DNA of 64,000 nt from Salticus scenicus (taxonomy: Eukaryota; Arthropoda; Arachnida; Araneae; Salticidae). The DNA lies in assembly GCA_963930645.1 (NCBI GenBank), contig OZ005656.1:186941880-187005879 (forward strand). Direction: 5' to 3'. The position numbers and the translations under genes are program-made. The notes below the pieces were generated by a model, which saw nothing but the letters and a program-made list of their open reading frames with translations, made no database searches and had not been told where the DNA came from. Shown one piece after another: positions 9,016-21,313 of the stretch; position 1 is the first letter of the stretch, and the number at the start of each line of letters is the position of its first letter.

Positions 9016-11560
9016 GTTCTTCCAATGCTTAGAATCCAATATTCAAATGAAGTATTTTATATTACTTTTGTTAAATAGAGAAATTCACATTTTTATTTAT
9101 TTATTTATTTGTAGTAGTAGTAGTAATTGCATTTTTTTCTAGGATTTTTAATTTTCCACATTTTCCAGCATAAATTACCAAACTATCATTATTTAAAAGT
9201 TAGGAATTATTTCATTGTTAAACCAATGCTAAACATTTTAAAATTGTTAAAATGTTAAAATATTGAATTCAGTTAGAAATATAAGTCCTTGCTAAATTAA
9301 AATTATGCTTACTCAAATTCTAACGGAGTAAATTCTACATGTGAAAATTTTCGTTTAAAGTAAGCTTAAAAAGCTTTAAGATTAGATAAAATTATTTAGT
9401 GTAGTATACAGAATTTTTGACAGTAACAAATATTACAAAGTAACCTGATAAAAATATAAATTATCCTGTCATAATAACAGACCACTGATCTGCACGTGGT
9501 ATGACAATCTGGTCACGCAAGTGGAATTAAAAAAAAAAAAGAAAAATATCATTCCATGGCCAATAAATCTTTACAAAAAGCTTATATGCAAAGTCACAGT
9601 GATTTATATGTAAGATAGAAGAGGTGGCAATACGAATCAATCAATTCTTAAGAAAATGTCATGCTGAGACAACATGTCATAATATAGTTTATCTCTATTT
9701 GATTTTGATAAAGTAGTTCGAGAGAAAAAATTAATTAGTGTTAAAAAAGCAATTGTAAAAAATATTTATTTTAATTTTTTGAGATAAATATTTAGAATCG
9801 ATTTATTTTATTTTATTAGTGTTTCACCGAATTAAATCTCTTCCTCTACATCATGTTCTGTTGCAGTGAAATTAGTTTTACATTTAATTAATTTCCAGTA
9901 AGTTCAGCCTTAGCAACAAACTTTGAGATTTGGCGACGAATTTGGCGATATAGTGAGTAAATTTGGCAAAATATGGCAGTTTAGGGTTTCGGAACTTTCG
10001 AGGCTTTACGTTGAATGGGAGCCGAATTCTGAAACGAATTTTCCATTGGATTCTAGCACATAATCATTACCAACTCCATCGCCAAAAGGTATAAAGTATC
10101 AGAGAGCTGTTTTGAGTGATTGCACTTTGAAGACTCTGTTCCAAGAGTCTTCATCTTTGTTCTTGAATCAACGGAGTTTTTGCTTCGTGGAGTATTTGAC
10201 ATGGATTGCTTTACTCCTCAGGAACAAGTGACTGTTTTCTTGGACTGTTTCCAGAACCTTCGTTGAATAGTGACTTTTGTGATACGAGCGACAACTTTAT
10301 TGAACTGCTTCAAAAGTACTTCACAAATTATAGGGCTTTTTTTTTTTTTTTTTTTTGCTGGCTAGAGAAGTTATTCTAAATAAAGTGCATTTATCGACTA
10401 GAACCTGCCTGTTTCTTTACGAACTACTTTCTTCGCATAAGAAAGTCGACAGTTTTCGGAACAACAGTTTTTAAAAAAATGTATTATTTTCCCCCGATTA
10501 AACTTAATTAAAAATAATATATTGAACACAATATTTATATTTTTATCATTTATGATCATCAATAACTTTTCATCTAAATGTTTTACTTAATCTTATCCTG
10601 AGTTCAATATCATTATAAAAATATATAGAAAAGATATACAGATCTTTTATTGTAACAAATATTATAAAGTAATAAGGGAAAAAAAAAAGAACATTACTTT
10701 GATACAGTAATAATTCAAAAAATTTGGAATAATTGGCGTGACACAACTTAATAACCCTGTACATGAAATTTTAAGGAATAGTTGCATGGCCAATAAATAA
10801 CTTCTATTAAATGTGCAATGTGTGTTTCCTGAAAATAGCATTGCATTTGGATTAGAAATCTTCCATGTTATTATACAAGAAACAGACCTACTATTTTAAA
10901 TTTTTTAAAAGCAATATTTTTGTCTCCCTGAATATAAATATTTAATAACTTACAAATGAATACGGGAAGTTAAAATAAAGCTCATAATCATGTGCTACAA
11001 CTACAACTGTCTGAAGTATTACGTTTTACAAGGTGATCACAAACGTTCTATTTTATTTTTCTAAAGTTTTTTACTTATTATTACTTTTCGTTTTCGGACA
11101 ATGTTTTCGCTGAAACATTAAAGGTATAACACGTTCTTCATATGCCTAAAATTTTAGGATAATTCGTTAACTGTTTTTCTACATATTTGACAAAATGGTT
11201 AAAATAAAAAATGTCCAGTAATTTATGAAAAGGGAATGTATATTGTTTGATTGTAACAAATATTATAAAGAAATATGAAAAAAATAAACATATATTATCT
11301 CGTTACAATAACAATTCAATAATCTGCAAGTGGTCTCACACATACCAGTCACGTAGGTGAAATTTTAAAGAAATTGTTGCAAGACCAATAAATCATTACT
11401 GGAAGCTTACATGCAAAGTCACTATGATTTATAGGGAGAGTTGCAAAGGTGGCAATGCGAATCAATCAATACCTAGGAAAGTGTCATGATGAGAAAACAT
11501 GTCATAACATAGCTTAGCTTGATACGATTTTGATAAAGAGGGTTCGTGTTTAAAATAATA
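8870..11560. repeat. Diverged tandem array, period about 600-617 bp, interrupted by a solo LTR
   Basis: The anchor AACAAATATTA.AAAGTAA occurs at 9425, 10654 and 11255. Each is followed by similar text (GGCCAATAAAT, GTGGCAA.(A/G)CGAATCAATCAAT, GTCATGNTGAGA.AACATGTCATAA). Part of a further unit lies at 8880-8970. The first interval (1229) minus the solo LTR and its TSD (612) is 617, close to the second (601). No gene is seen. Confidence 0.6.
9859..10466 (+). mobile_element. Probable solo LTR (608 bp)
   Basis: It begins TGTTGCAGTG and ends GGAACAACA. It has a TATA-like GTATAAAGTATC at about 10089 and AATAAA at about 10378 followed by a T/G-rich stretch, all in the order of an LTR. Flanks are GTTC and GTTT, close to a 4-bp duplication with one change. 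No internal proteins or second copy are present. Its length accounts for the expansion of the surrounding 610-bp array. Superfamily unknown, probably Gypsy. Confidence 0.6.
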
Positions 11561-12310
11561 GTTTTTTGATAGAAAATTTTTATAAAGAATGTGCCTTGAT
11601 TTTGCTTAGATTCAGAAATTAAAGTATAATGATGGAACATGATAAAATATATTCTAACCTTATACTAATTGTGAAATGTGCAAAATATTATTTTTATTAT
11701 TATTATGTTATTATTTTTATCTTTATATTAATATGCAAGCATGAAATTTGTCGTACTTCTTTAGCCTATTTTTAATAAGAGAGGGGGCTTAAAAATAGTA
11801 TTGATCAAAAAGCACAGTTAATGTAAGTTGCAGGGGGAAAAAAAATCTATATATTTTCTCGTATGATGCCAAGAAAAATAGGCAAAAATTCCTTTATTTT
11901 TGTACTTTTTTTTTATACACGCGATTTATTTATTTTATTTTGTTTTATTGCATTTAAAATTAATAATAATAATAACAATAATAAAAATGGTTGTTAAATT
12001 TGCATGCGCGATTATTAAAAATGTAATACAATGTTTCGTGATTTAGCTTATTATCTGGATTTATTTTTCCCTATTTATATATTTTTTAAACCTTAAGTAT
12101 AACGCTACATAGAAAAATTACTTTTTGTTACACACTACTTTTATCGTTTATCTTTTGGCAACAGAAATGAGCATGTTTTATTTTTAAAGGTTCTTGTAAT
12201 ATTTGTCTGGAGATAGAAAAGAGCATATTTTATTTTTTACAAACTATTGATAGATTGTTTCGATATTAATAGTATTCTTTGCTATTGAATTCAATAATAG
12301 TGAATTCAAT
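11560..12310. other. AT-rich sequence without recognisable features
   Basis: I see only A/T runs, ATT repeats (about 11690-11710) and short homopolymers. No coding signal. Confidence 0.5.
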
Positions 12311-12316
12311 TTTAAA

Positions 12317-12368
12317 CCAACTCATTAAAGTTATGGGCATTTAAATGCCCATAACTTTGATGAGTTGG
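12317..12368. repeat. 52-nt near-perfect palindrome
   Basis: The arms CCAACTCATTAAAGTTATGG and their complement meet at GGCATTTAAATGCC. One mismatch (T/C) in 26 base pairs. It can form a cruciform or a long RNA hairpin. Confidence 0.85.
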
Positions 12369-13150
12369 ATTGGTTACGTGCTACTTCCAAGCGTGTGATT
12401 TGCGAACCGTGCTATTTGCGAACAGATCTTACACCTGGCAGCTTATTCCTTCCCCATTTCAAGATAAGGGGGGTATCGTGCCAGAGAGCACTGTCATAAT
12501 TCCCTAATCGATAAAGGGGATTGGCTACTTTTGTTAAAAGCTGCCAGTAAAAATTTTTAATTAATAATGTAATTTTTATTTATTTAATTTCATTTTTAAT
12601 CATTCATAGAATTTTTCTTTTTAATTAAAAATATTAAAAAATTGGTTTTTCAATTAAAAGCTCAAATAGTTCTATTAAACAAATTAAGTATTAAAAATTT
12701 TCACATTTGATAAATAAAGTAGTTTTTAATAATTTTCTTAAATACTTAGAATATATATATACATATACACACACACGAAGTATTTTGAATACAGATTAAA
12801 AGCATCCATACACATTTATCAGCGCATATAGCGATCAATAATCATGTTTAAAACACAGGCAAAATTTAAAAGATCTTATCAGCTTATCTATGACCAGAGA
12901 GGGGACATACCCAAATAAAAATGAGAAGGGTTGACTTTCAAAGTCCGAATATATCATTTTTCTTCCAGACAACTTCTAACAAAAACAGTTAATCCCTTCA
13001 TAGATTAGGAGAGGGGAACTGGGCTCTCTGTGAGGGGAAAGAAGAGGAGGGTAAGCTAACAGGTGTTCCATTCGGAAAACGCACGATAATCCCCTATTTC
13101 TGAAATCGCACGGTCGCAAGTAGCACGACACCGTTGGATTAAAATGCAAA
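12369..13150. repeat. Diverged foldback element with arms of about 180 bp
   Basis: The segment 12365-12545 resembles the reverse complement of 12955-13150. Shared parts are CGTGCTACTT.C, CGTG(T/C)GATTT, a pyrimidine-rich TTCCCC block, a GGGATT block, TTTTTGTTA(A/G)AAG(C/T)TG. The centre is AT-rich with a short ATATATACATATACACACAC tract. Age and family unknown; it could be an old MITE. Confidence 0.5.
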
Positions 13151-13274
13151 CAAATAGAGAAGTTTGTCATAAACGCATCGTCCTAATGTAAATAAAAACG
13201 CTGATAGTGATTTATTTTATTATTTATTCATTATATAGTATTTACTAAGAACATTGTTACCCAGAAATTTTGTA

Positions 13275-13870
13275 AACTTATTATTTACAGGTGGTGCTGC
13301 TATACTGTGATTTTTCCCATTTAAAAGAAGGCTATATCTAAGGTTTTATTTTATATGATGGAACAAAAATTGATAAGCAAAACAGCCATTATGAAACATA
13401 ATGCTGATTCAATTTGGGTGTATATCGGCCAATGGCTCTGCAGTGCTATAATTTTCCTCGTGAACGGGAAGACTATATTTCAGATTTTATTGTGTATATC
13501 TGCACAAAACTTGATACATGGCAGAGCCATCTGAAACACTAAGCTTACTCAAGTTGGATGTAGACTGACTGACAGGTGGCGTTGCTGAACTGTTTGAATA
13601 AAAAGACAAAATCTCAACTTCTATTGCCTATAAATGTACCTAACTTGAAATGTGAGGCAACTATTATAAAAACGAATGATAGCTTAATTTGATTGTTTAT
13701 TAGTTGACAGATGGTGCTGCTATTACTCATTTTCTGCGATTTGCATGGCTACACCTCAGCATCTGTTGATTAAAATTCCCCAAACTCCGTATAATCTTTA
13801 TCACGGAGAAGCTATGATTAAACTTTTGTACATGCCAAGCAATAAGTGGCGCTGTTATATAGAATGATAC
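13275..13870. repeat. Diverged tandem repeat, unit about 140 bp, five starts
   Basis: Units start with variants of GGTGGCGCTGCTATA at about 13282, 13433, 13574, 13711 and 13846, an interval of 135-151 bp. Inside, TATATC, ACTTG..ACAT and ATTATGAAAC-like blocks recur. No gene is visible. Confidence 0.6.
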
Positions 13871-14653
13871 AGAGGAAACTTTGTACTGTCCACAACATAC
13901 TTTTTTTTTTCCAACAGTATGTGTTACAAATTTGCTGTTATAAAAATATTTATTTATTTAATTTTATGTATATACTTCTTAAATTATGCTGCAATAATAA
14001 GATTTCTACTGCTTAAAAATCTAATATGAATTAAAACAAACTACTTTTAATTCATTTAGTCTAGCTTTAACTTTAACTTAATTAGAAATTGAAATTTATG
14101 CTGAATAGAAAATCCCGGCTGTATATCTCTAAGTTCGTTGTTAACAGACCGTAAAGCAATTCAAAGTGAACTGCATTGAAATTTGAATATCAGTGTTTAA
14201 CTTCATACATATTAATAACACATCTACAAACCGGAATTACTCTTTCATTCTATCATGCATTAGTTTAAATAATTTTGAATGGTGCCGAATTCCAAAGCAT
14301 TCTGCGCATGGGTGTTGATACTTTGTCCTTTTGCAGCTACAACCATACATTGATATCATTGATTTTCACTTAATAGATATCGTTAAGTAATTAGTTGTCA
14401 CTGCTGTCACCTGACATCTTTTTAACTCTGAGATTAATGAGCTTAAATGCAGTAATGGATTCCTGTATATTGGTAAGTCATTAATAAACGTATGATTGAA
14501 TAAGCTTAGAATCTGTAACTGGGATTTTACAAAGTTATATTGATTGATGTGAAAGCTTAACAATAGTCGCTTTGACGTCACAGAAGATAACTGAATATCG
14601 TTTTAAGGCTGATTAATTGATTTAACTGTTGAAGTAATCGAAATTTGAGTCGA

Positions 14654-14684
<31 letters not shown>

Positions 14685-14804
14685 AACCTCGTTTTTGATA
14701 CTTTTTTTTTTTTTTTTTTTTTACACAGATAAATTAAAATATTTATAGCTGCTGATAAAACTGTGGTTATGTCCTTTTTAAAGGTTTATCTTATATTATT
14801 GTAG

Positions 14805-14842
<38 letters not shown>

Positions 14843-15555
14843 GTGTTGCAGGAACGATAAAAATCTGAAACATTTATTCATTTCAATAGACATGAATAAA
14901 TACTTTTGAACCAATAACAGATAAAATTCATGTTTAAAATAAAACATATAATTAAAATGTTACTGGAAAGGATATTTTTAATTGTCAAAATGGATGGCAA
15001 TTTAAAATGTTATTATCTATATAGCTACCACCTATATTTTCGTCACTAATGTTTAGGGAAATATCTAAATAAATAATCTGGTGTGGGCACTCACACTACT
15101 TTCTCATACCCAATGATTATCTTACAAATTTCTCATACCATGATTATCATACGAAAAATTTATCGTCGAAAAATTGGATTCCAAAACAGTATTTTTTAAA
15201 TATGAGTGAGGGAAAGTAATTATCATTTCTCCACACACACAATTTCCTTGGATTTGGAATAATTTGCTAAAGCACAGTCACACCTAAAACAAAAGAAAGT
15301 GCTTAAGGTAGGTTTGTATATATCTGTAGGATTTCATGCTAATATTTGTTTTTAATTATGCTGAAAACAGATTGGCAAACAGATACACAGACCAGCCGCT
15401 TAAAACTAATTTTCAAAATCAGAGGACCTGAAAACGTGTAAATATATCCAACGCTGTATTTAAAAATTTAGCTCCCCCCCCCCTTCACCTTTCCGAAAAA
15501 AAAAAAAAATCTACTATATCTGGACAAAAGAAAGTAGAAATGAATTTAATCAAAA
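13870..15555. other. AT-rich intergenic sequence with long T tracts
   Basis: Four runs of T (13900s, 14659-14684, 14702-14722, 14808-14834) are the only strong features. About 15090-15470 holds text resembling the dispersed repeat at 3.4 kb (GAGTGAGGGAAAGTAAT, GACCTGAAAACGTGTAAAT) and a C8-9 run at 15474. No gene is seen. Confidence 0.45.
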
Positions 15556-16439
15556 TTTGAAAATATGAAGAATTGTGGATGGCTATTTAAAAATAAGTTC
15601 TTCGGATAAAATACATTGTTCTAAAAGCGCATATAGATTTTTTTGGAACAAAATATTGCTTTTTATTCATTAAAACAAGTAAATGTTCCACATAGAATAG
15701 TTTTGGAAATTATTATTTTCGACTTTCATAGAAAAGTAAGAAAATTTTATGCATAATAAACATAATTTACTCTATTTTTATTCCATACAGTAAAATATAG
15801 AACTTTTAACTCTAATTTCTTAGCTATGTAATAAAGTTTTAAACATGATAAACATAATTTGTTCTAGGTTTATTCAATATTGTGAAATATAAAACTTTCC
15901 CTATAAACTAAATGCATATTTAGAAACAAAATTTTTTGCCTTTCACAAAATAACACTTTTTTTTTTTTTTTCTTTACTTTCTAAAAGTGACGTAAAATTC
16001 TCATGAAAAGAAAAAATATCATAAAGGTAATAATATTGAAATTTTTTAATATTTTTAACCAAATATGAGCGAAATTCATAATTCTAACCAATCAGAAGTT
16101 CTCCTCCTAATCGAGAGAAACCTCCATTCGTCGATGTCCCCAAGATCTTTTCATATGCTCACACCCTCTTGCCAAAATACAAAACAAACATCGGGTTTAC
16201 AAAGTATCTCGATGACAATGCTACATATTCAACAGAAACTTGAATTTTACAAACTTTGATGACAGATCGTGGTTGTCTACATTTTGCAATTTTTCTTCCA
16301 CCACTTTCTTTCCAATAAAATTTTAGGTTTCACTTTCTTGAAAACCTTAATCTATTCTTCTGCTGTCCATAAACATTAACTGATTATATTGTCTGAGCAA
16401 CAAACGTAATTCTACAGCCATCAGTAATTAAGTGTACTA

Positions 16440-16672
16440 GAGACTTTAACCGAATATTTTATTTTTCGACTGAGTGAAAATAATGCCTGGATCGGGAGTC
16501 GAACTCCGGATCTTTGACATACAAGGTCAAGGCTCTACCAATTGAGCTATCCAGGCCGACAATCGGTCAGCATTACTCACTCAGACAACCTTTAGGCAGA
16601 AACATCTCTGGTCTATCATTTAGATAGCTTCCACAGTTGATTGTGTGATTTTAATTTAAAAAAAAAAAATGT
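16440..16672. mobile_element. Rearranged tRNA-Thr-derived SINE: head inverted relative to the 3' tail
   Basis: On the - strand 16485-16556 folds as a tRNA: perfect 7-bp acceptor (GCCTGGA/TCCAGGC), 4-bp D stem, 5-bp anticodon stem with loop CTTGTAT (anticodon TGT, Thr); the T stem is poor. Downstream in that sense comes ATTATTTTCACTCAGTCG. On the other side, in + sense, CATTACTCACTCAGACAACC leads to CAGTTGATTGTGTGATTT and an A tail. Two bodies thus point away from one head. I do not think it is a working tRNA gene. Confidence 0.65.
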
Positions 16673-17429
16673 TTAATTGAATACCTTTTTTTTTTTTTTT
16701 TTTATAGCCGCATCTTGGTATGATTCAGCCAAAAAAGAGCTGGACAAACCTTTACTGAAGTTTTCTATTAAAAAATTAGTAGTATTTAATTGGGGAACCG
16801 CTAAAAGCCCTGGAATAGATTCCAAGGAACAAAATTTCTGACTTTTCACGAACTTTAGTTTATTCATTTTTTCTTTTTCCCCCTTCGTACAAGTGACATA
16901 AAAATATCAGCAAAAACAATAAACCATAAAAGTAATTATTTTGCAATGCTTTAATATTCCTAACGGAATATAAACGAGATTCATAGGTATATCTTAAATA
17001 GTTATCAGCTTCTAACACACAAAATTAACAACATATAACTCACAATTGTATTTTAAACAATGTACCATCATTTATTATTTCTGGCAAGATGCCCGACATA
17101 GTCGTTAACTAAATTCTAAATATTATTATTCTTGAATTTCTTAGATAAAACGATAAAATTTTAAACAAAATAAACACAGTAATAGCCAATTTATAAATTA
17201 TTCATTTCAATTATTCATTTAAATTATTCATTTTTATACAACTTCGTAAAAGTGACAGAAATATATTAGCAAAAGACAATAAACCATAAGTAAAGAAATT
17301 TTGCAATGCTTTATTATTCGTAAACAAATATTAACAAAATTCGTAATTATATATAAAACGCACAATGTCTTTTGGACAGTGTATCAAATTTTATAGGCTA
17401 CCTCAAGTATACTAAAATTTTTATTTTTC

Positions 17430-17610
17430 TGGTTGTCGGCTTCTATAGCTCAAATGGTAGAGACTTGACCTTGTAAGTCAAAGATCCGCGGTTCGACTAC
17501 CGGTCCAGACATTATTTTCACTCAGTCGGAAAAATAAAAATTTCAATGAAATAGGATTTTCTTCCAATCAGTTGATTGTGTGATTTAAAAAAAAAAAAAA
17601 AAAAAAAATT
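17430..17610 (+). mobile_element. tRNA-Thr-derived SINE, second copy
   Basis: A tRNA-like head (about 17439-17510) has AGCTCAAATGGTAGAG (box A), anticodon loop CTTGTAA (TGT) and GGTTCGACTACC (box B). The acceptor stem is degraded. It is followed by ATTATTTTCACTCAGTCGG, then CAGTTGATTGTGTGATTT and a long A tail. This copy shows the normal order of the family. Confidence 0.7.
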
Positions 17611-19393
17611 GTACCTCAAGTATACGTGTGAATTAACCAATTTCTAAATTATTGCTATTGAATTTCTTAGAAATACAATGAAATTTTAAATATAATAAAC
17701 ATAATTTACTCTAAATTTATTCAGCATTGCAAAATATAGAAGTTAACAAAGTACATATTCCCAATAACAAAACTTCTTTTCACGAAATGAAATATAACAA
17801 TATAATAATGAACTTCTAACGAAATTCATACCACATATAATATCTAAAATGTCTTTTGGAAACAATACCAACTTTTATTGACTAACTCAAGTATAATTCT
17901 GAATCAGGTAACGCCAAAATAATTAGTATTGAATTTCTTAGAAAAATAATAAAATTTTAAATGTGATAAACATAATTTATTCTGTGTTTATTCCATATTG
18001 TAAAATAAATATAAAAGTTTAAGTACATATTCTAAAAAACGAAATTTCTGTTTTCACGAAATTAAATTTATTTTTTCTTTACTTGTAAAACTGACATATT
18101 ATCATCAAAAGACAAAATATCATAAACATAATAATTTTTCAATGCTTTAATATTTCTAACGAAATATGAGCAAAGTTCATAATTCCAACCAATCAGAGCT
18201 GTTCCTCTTCATCGAGAGGAACCTCCATTTGTCGATATCCACAAGATTTTTTCATGTGCTCCCACCTTCTTGTCAAAACACAAAACAACCATCAAGTTTC
18301 CAAAATATCTCAATGACGATGCAGAACCTATAATTTTACAAACACTAATGACATATCATGACTACCGGCACGGCATTTTGATATTTTTTCTTTCCAACAA
18401 AATTTGTCATTTCGTATTCTCGAAAACTAAACCTTTCCTTCTCTTTTTTATAAACATGAGCTAATAAATTGAATGTATGCAACAAATGTAATCATACAGC
18501 CATCAGTAATTATCCATACATAGACATGGAAAAATATCAACGTCTTTTGATTCATCTGATAACCAAAATTGGGATATAGAGGTTGGTGCTAAGAAGTAGA
18601 TTCAAAGGAGCGAAATTCCTGACTTTTTACGAAATAAAATTTTATCCAATTTCGTAAAAGTATCAGAGGAATATTAACAGAAGACAATAAACCATAAGCA
18701 AAGTAATTTTGCAATATTTTAACATTCCTAACGAAATATGAAAGAAATTTATAACTGTATATAAGACATATAGTTATGAGCTTCTAACACGAAATTTATA
18801 ACATATATAATATCCAAAATATCTTGTAGAAAGAATACCGACTTTTATTGGCTAACTCAAGTATATTTCTGAATTAACTAACTTCAGAAAAATTGGCATT
18901 AAATTTCTTGGAAAAATAATAACATTTTAAATTTAATAAACATAATTTATTCTTTGTACATTCTACAGTGTAGAATATAGAATTTTAACAGTACATATTT
19001 TAAACAACAAAATTTCTGTTTTTGACGAAATGGAATTTATTTTTTCTTAACTTTGTAAAACTCATATAATATTATCATCAAAAGACAAAAGATTATAAAG
19101 AAAATAATTTTTCAATGCATTAATATTTCTGTCCAAATATGAGTGAAGTTCATAATTCTATCTAACCAATCAAAACTTTTCCTCCTGATCGAGAGGAACC
19201 TCCATTTGTCGATGTCCCAAGACCATTTCATATGCTCACACCCTCTTGTCAAAACACAAAACAACCATCAAGTTTCAAAAATATCTCAATGACGATACCC
19301 CACACTCAACAGAAACTATAATTTTACAAACACTAATGACATATCGTGACTATCTACATTTTAAGATTTTTCTTTCCAACAAAATTTGCGGTT

Positions 19394-19695
19394 TCATTTT
19401 CTCGAAAACCTTAACCTTTTCTTCTTTTGTCCATAAACATTACCTAATGGTATAATGTATGCAACAGATGTAATCATACAACCATCAGTAATTACCCATA
19501 CTAGAGATGGAAAAATATCAAAGTTCTTCGAATCATCTGATACAGAAATTAGAGTATCTGAGAAGTATCTCATTATATCCCGATCAGCTATTTTAGAGAG
19601 ATCATAATTACAGTCCAAGAGCGCCCGTTTACAGTCAGTCGTCTTTAAACTTTTAAAGATCTTTTCACTTCTTGCTCGGGAATTTCTCGATTAAG
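19394..19695 (-). pseudogene. Unidentified coding-like segment inside the 1-kb array
   Basis: An open frame of about 100 codons runs on the - strand from about 19695 to a stop at 19394, without a plausible start at its beginning. It contains DCNYDLSKIADRD, DTLISVSDDSKNFDIFPSL and WVITDGCMITSVAY, then KKKRLRFSRK. Decayed versions of the last part (LITDGCRITFVAQ, WIITDGCMITFVAY) are readable in the same orientation near 16.4 and 18.5 kb. The codon pattern looks less random than the surroundings. I do not recognise a family. It may be a duplicated exon or a piece of an unknown element. Confidence 0.3.
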
Positions 19696-19699
19696 GTGT

Positions 19700-20560
19700 T
19701 AATAATGTGTTTCAAATAGGTGAAGTGTAATTCATATAAATTTAAAAGATTTTTTTTTTTTATAAGTATATTTAAATTATGAAGTTTTGTTAAGTTTCAT
19801 GCACTTGACTGATTGCATTATGTAATTATATGGATTCAATACGGTAATTATAGATTTGATGAGGTACTGATTGAACTGGAGATTCAAATGTACGTAAGGA
19901 ATATAATACATTTAGCTGGAAGATACTTTAATTTGAATTTTTCCTAATGAGTATTTGTTCCTCTGAGTGCTTTAAAAGAGGAAAGTGGGAGAAATTTTAT
20001 TCTATAAATGTAATGAGTTTTAGTTTTTAAAAAAGTGTTTTTGATATCGAAAATTTAAAATAAATATTTTCTACAGAATTTCATAAGGTCAATGAAAAAT
20101 ATTTTTATATGTGCATACGTATATATCTTTTAATGATAAGTCTCAAAGTTTTATAACTTTTCTTTAAAATTGCATATTAATCAATATGTTATGTGCACTG
20201 TTAAAAATTGTAGCAGAAAAATTATTATAAAAGTTTGAAAATATTTCTTTTTTATATAAGACATTTTCATAAGGCTTAAATTTTAAATTTAAATTTTATG
20301 TAAATTTATAAAGATATTACAAAATCTGCTTTTTATGTACATGTAATAGTAAATACTTTTATTTATTTATTTATTTATTTATTTTTTATTTTTTTATTTA
20401 TTTTATTTTTTTTTTTTTTTTGGAAGTAAGTTGGTGATCTACAGTACTTTTTTTTTTTTTTTTGAAGCAGAAATATTAATTTTTAATTTTTATTGAGGGG
20501 GAAAAAAAGAAAAAAATTAAAATAATAACAACAACAATAATTGTAAAGAAATATTGAAAA
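19700..20560. other. AT-rich intergenic sequence
   Basis: TTTA repeats (about 20360-20400) and two T tracts are present. No gene or repeat family was recognised. Confidence 0.5.
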
Positions 20561-21313
20561 TTTTGATTATTATTTGAAAACTACTGTAAATTTAGAAAAC
20601 ACCTAAGATAAACATGACATTAAATTTACAGAAATTTTTTACAGAGTACTCTGCAAAAATAACTATTTTTAAATCAATTGACTTACCGTCGTGTTTACAA
20701 ATGAAATATCACTACATAAAGACACTTATACTTAAAAATATTTTTAAATCAACAGAAAATATTAAAAGAATTTTCTTACAGAAATTATTTAATTTACCTC
20801 TTACGTTTCATTCCAAGCGCTGAAGACTATGCAAAAAAAAGAGTTTTATAATCTTCTTACCTTATGCGATGCTTGGACCTTCGGTAATTATATTTTGGAA
20901 GAACTGTGGAGCTTTTCATGATATCCATAATTGTTTCCCGTGTTGTGCGTCTGTTTTTTGATGTATCCTCATAATCCAATTTATCTGAACAATATTGTTA
21001 TGTTAACACTTTATTTTAATTTGGGAGTTAATTTTGAACTTCAATTCAGTTGTAGACACAACTGTCATATTTTTTTTTTTTTTTTTTTTTTTGCGCGTGT
21101 GTGTTTTTAAAAATTTGTAAGCAGTTTTTAAGAGCAATGTTTCACTTTATATGATCATCGAAAGCTGTGCAAAATTTTTCTTACATAAACCTAATGAGGA
21201 TTGTAGAAAAACCAAAGAATTTTCAACTATGAATACAATATATTACAAATAAAAAATATTATAAATATGATGCATATATATAAAACAGAATGCTAAAAAA
21301 TAAGAATCCTGAT

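Larger units (their letters stand above)
15560..19620. repeat. Diverged tandem array, period about 1 kb
   Basis: The block ACCTCCATT.GTCGAT.TCC followed by CATATGCTCACACC and CAAAA.ACAAAAC recurs at about 16120, 18222 and 19199 (intervals 2101 and 977). The middle unit (about 16.65-17.6 kb) has lost this block but keeps the flanking CAATGCTTTAATATT(C/T)CTAACG and CTAACTCAAGTAT text. SINE pieces sit in the first two units. Confidence 0.65.

Noticed and set aside
16485..16556. Functional tRNA-Thr (TGT) gene
   Set aside because: The T stem is poorly paired, and the same head with the same downstream body occurs at 17439, so it is a SINE head.
19394..19695. Assignment to a carboxylesterase-like fold because of a P..VxxDG-like string
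   Set aside because: A single short resemblance is not enough; listed as unidentified.
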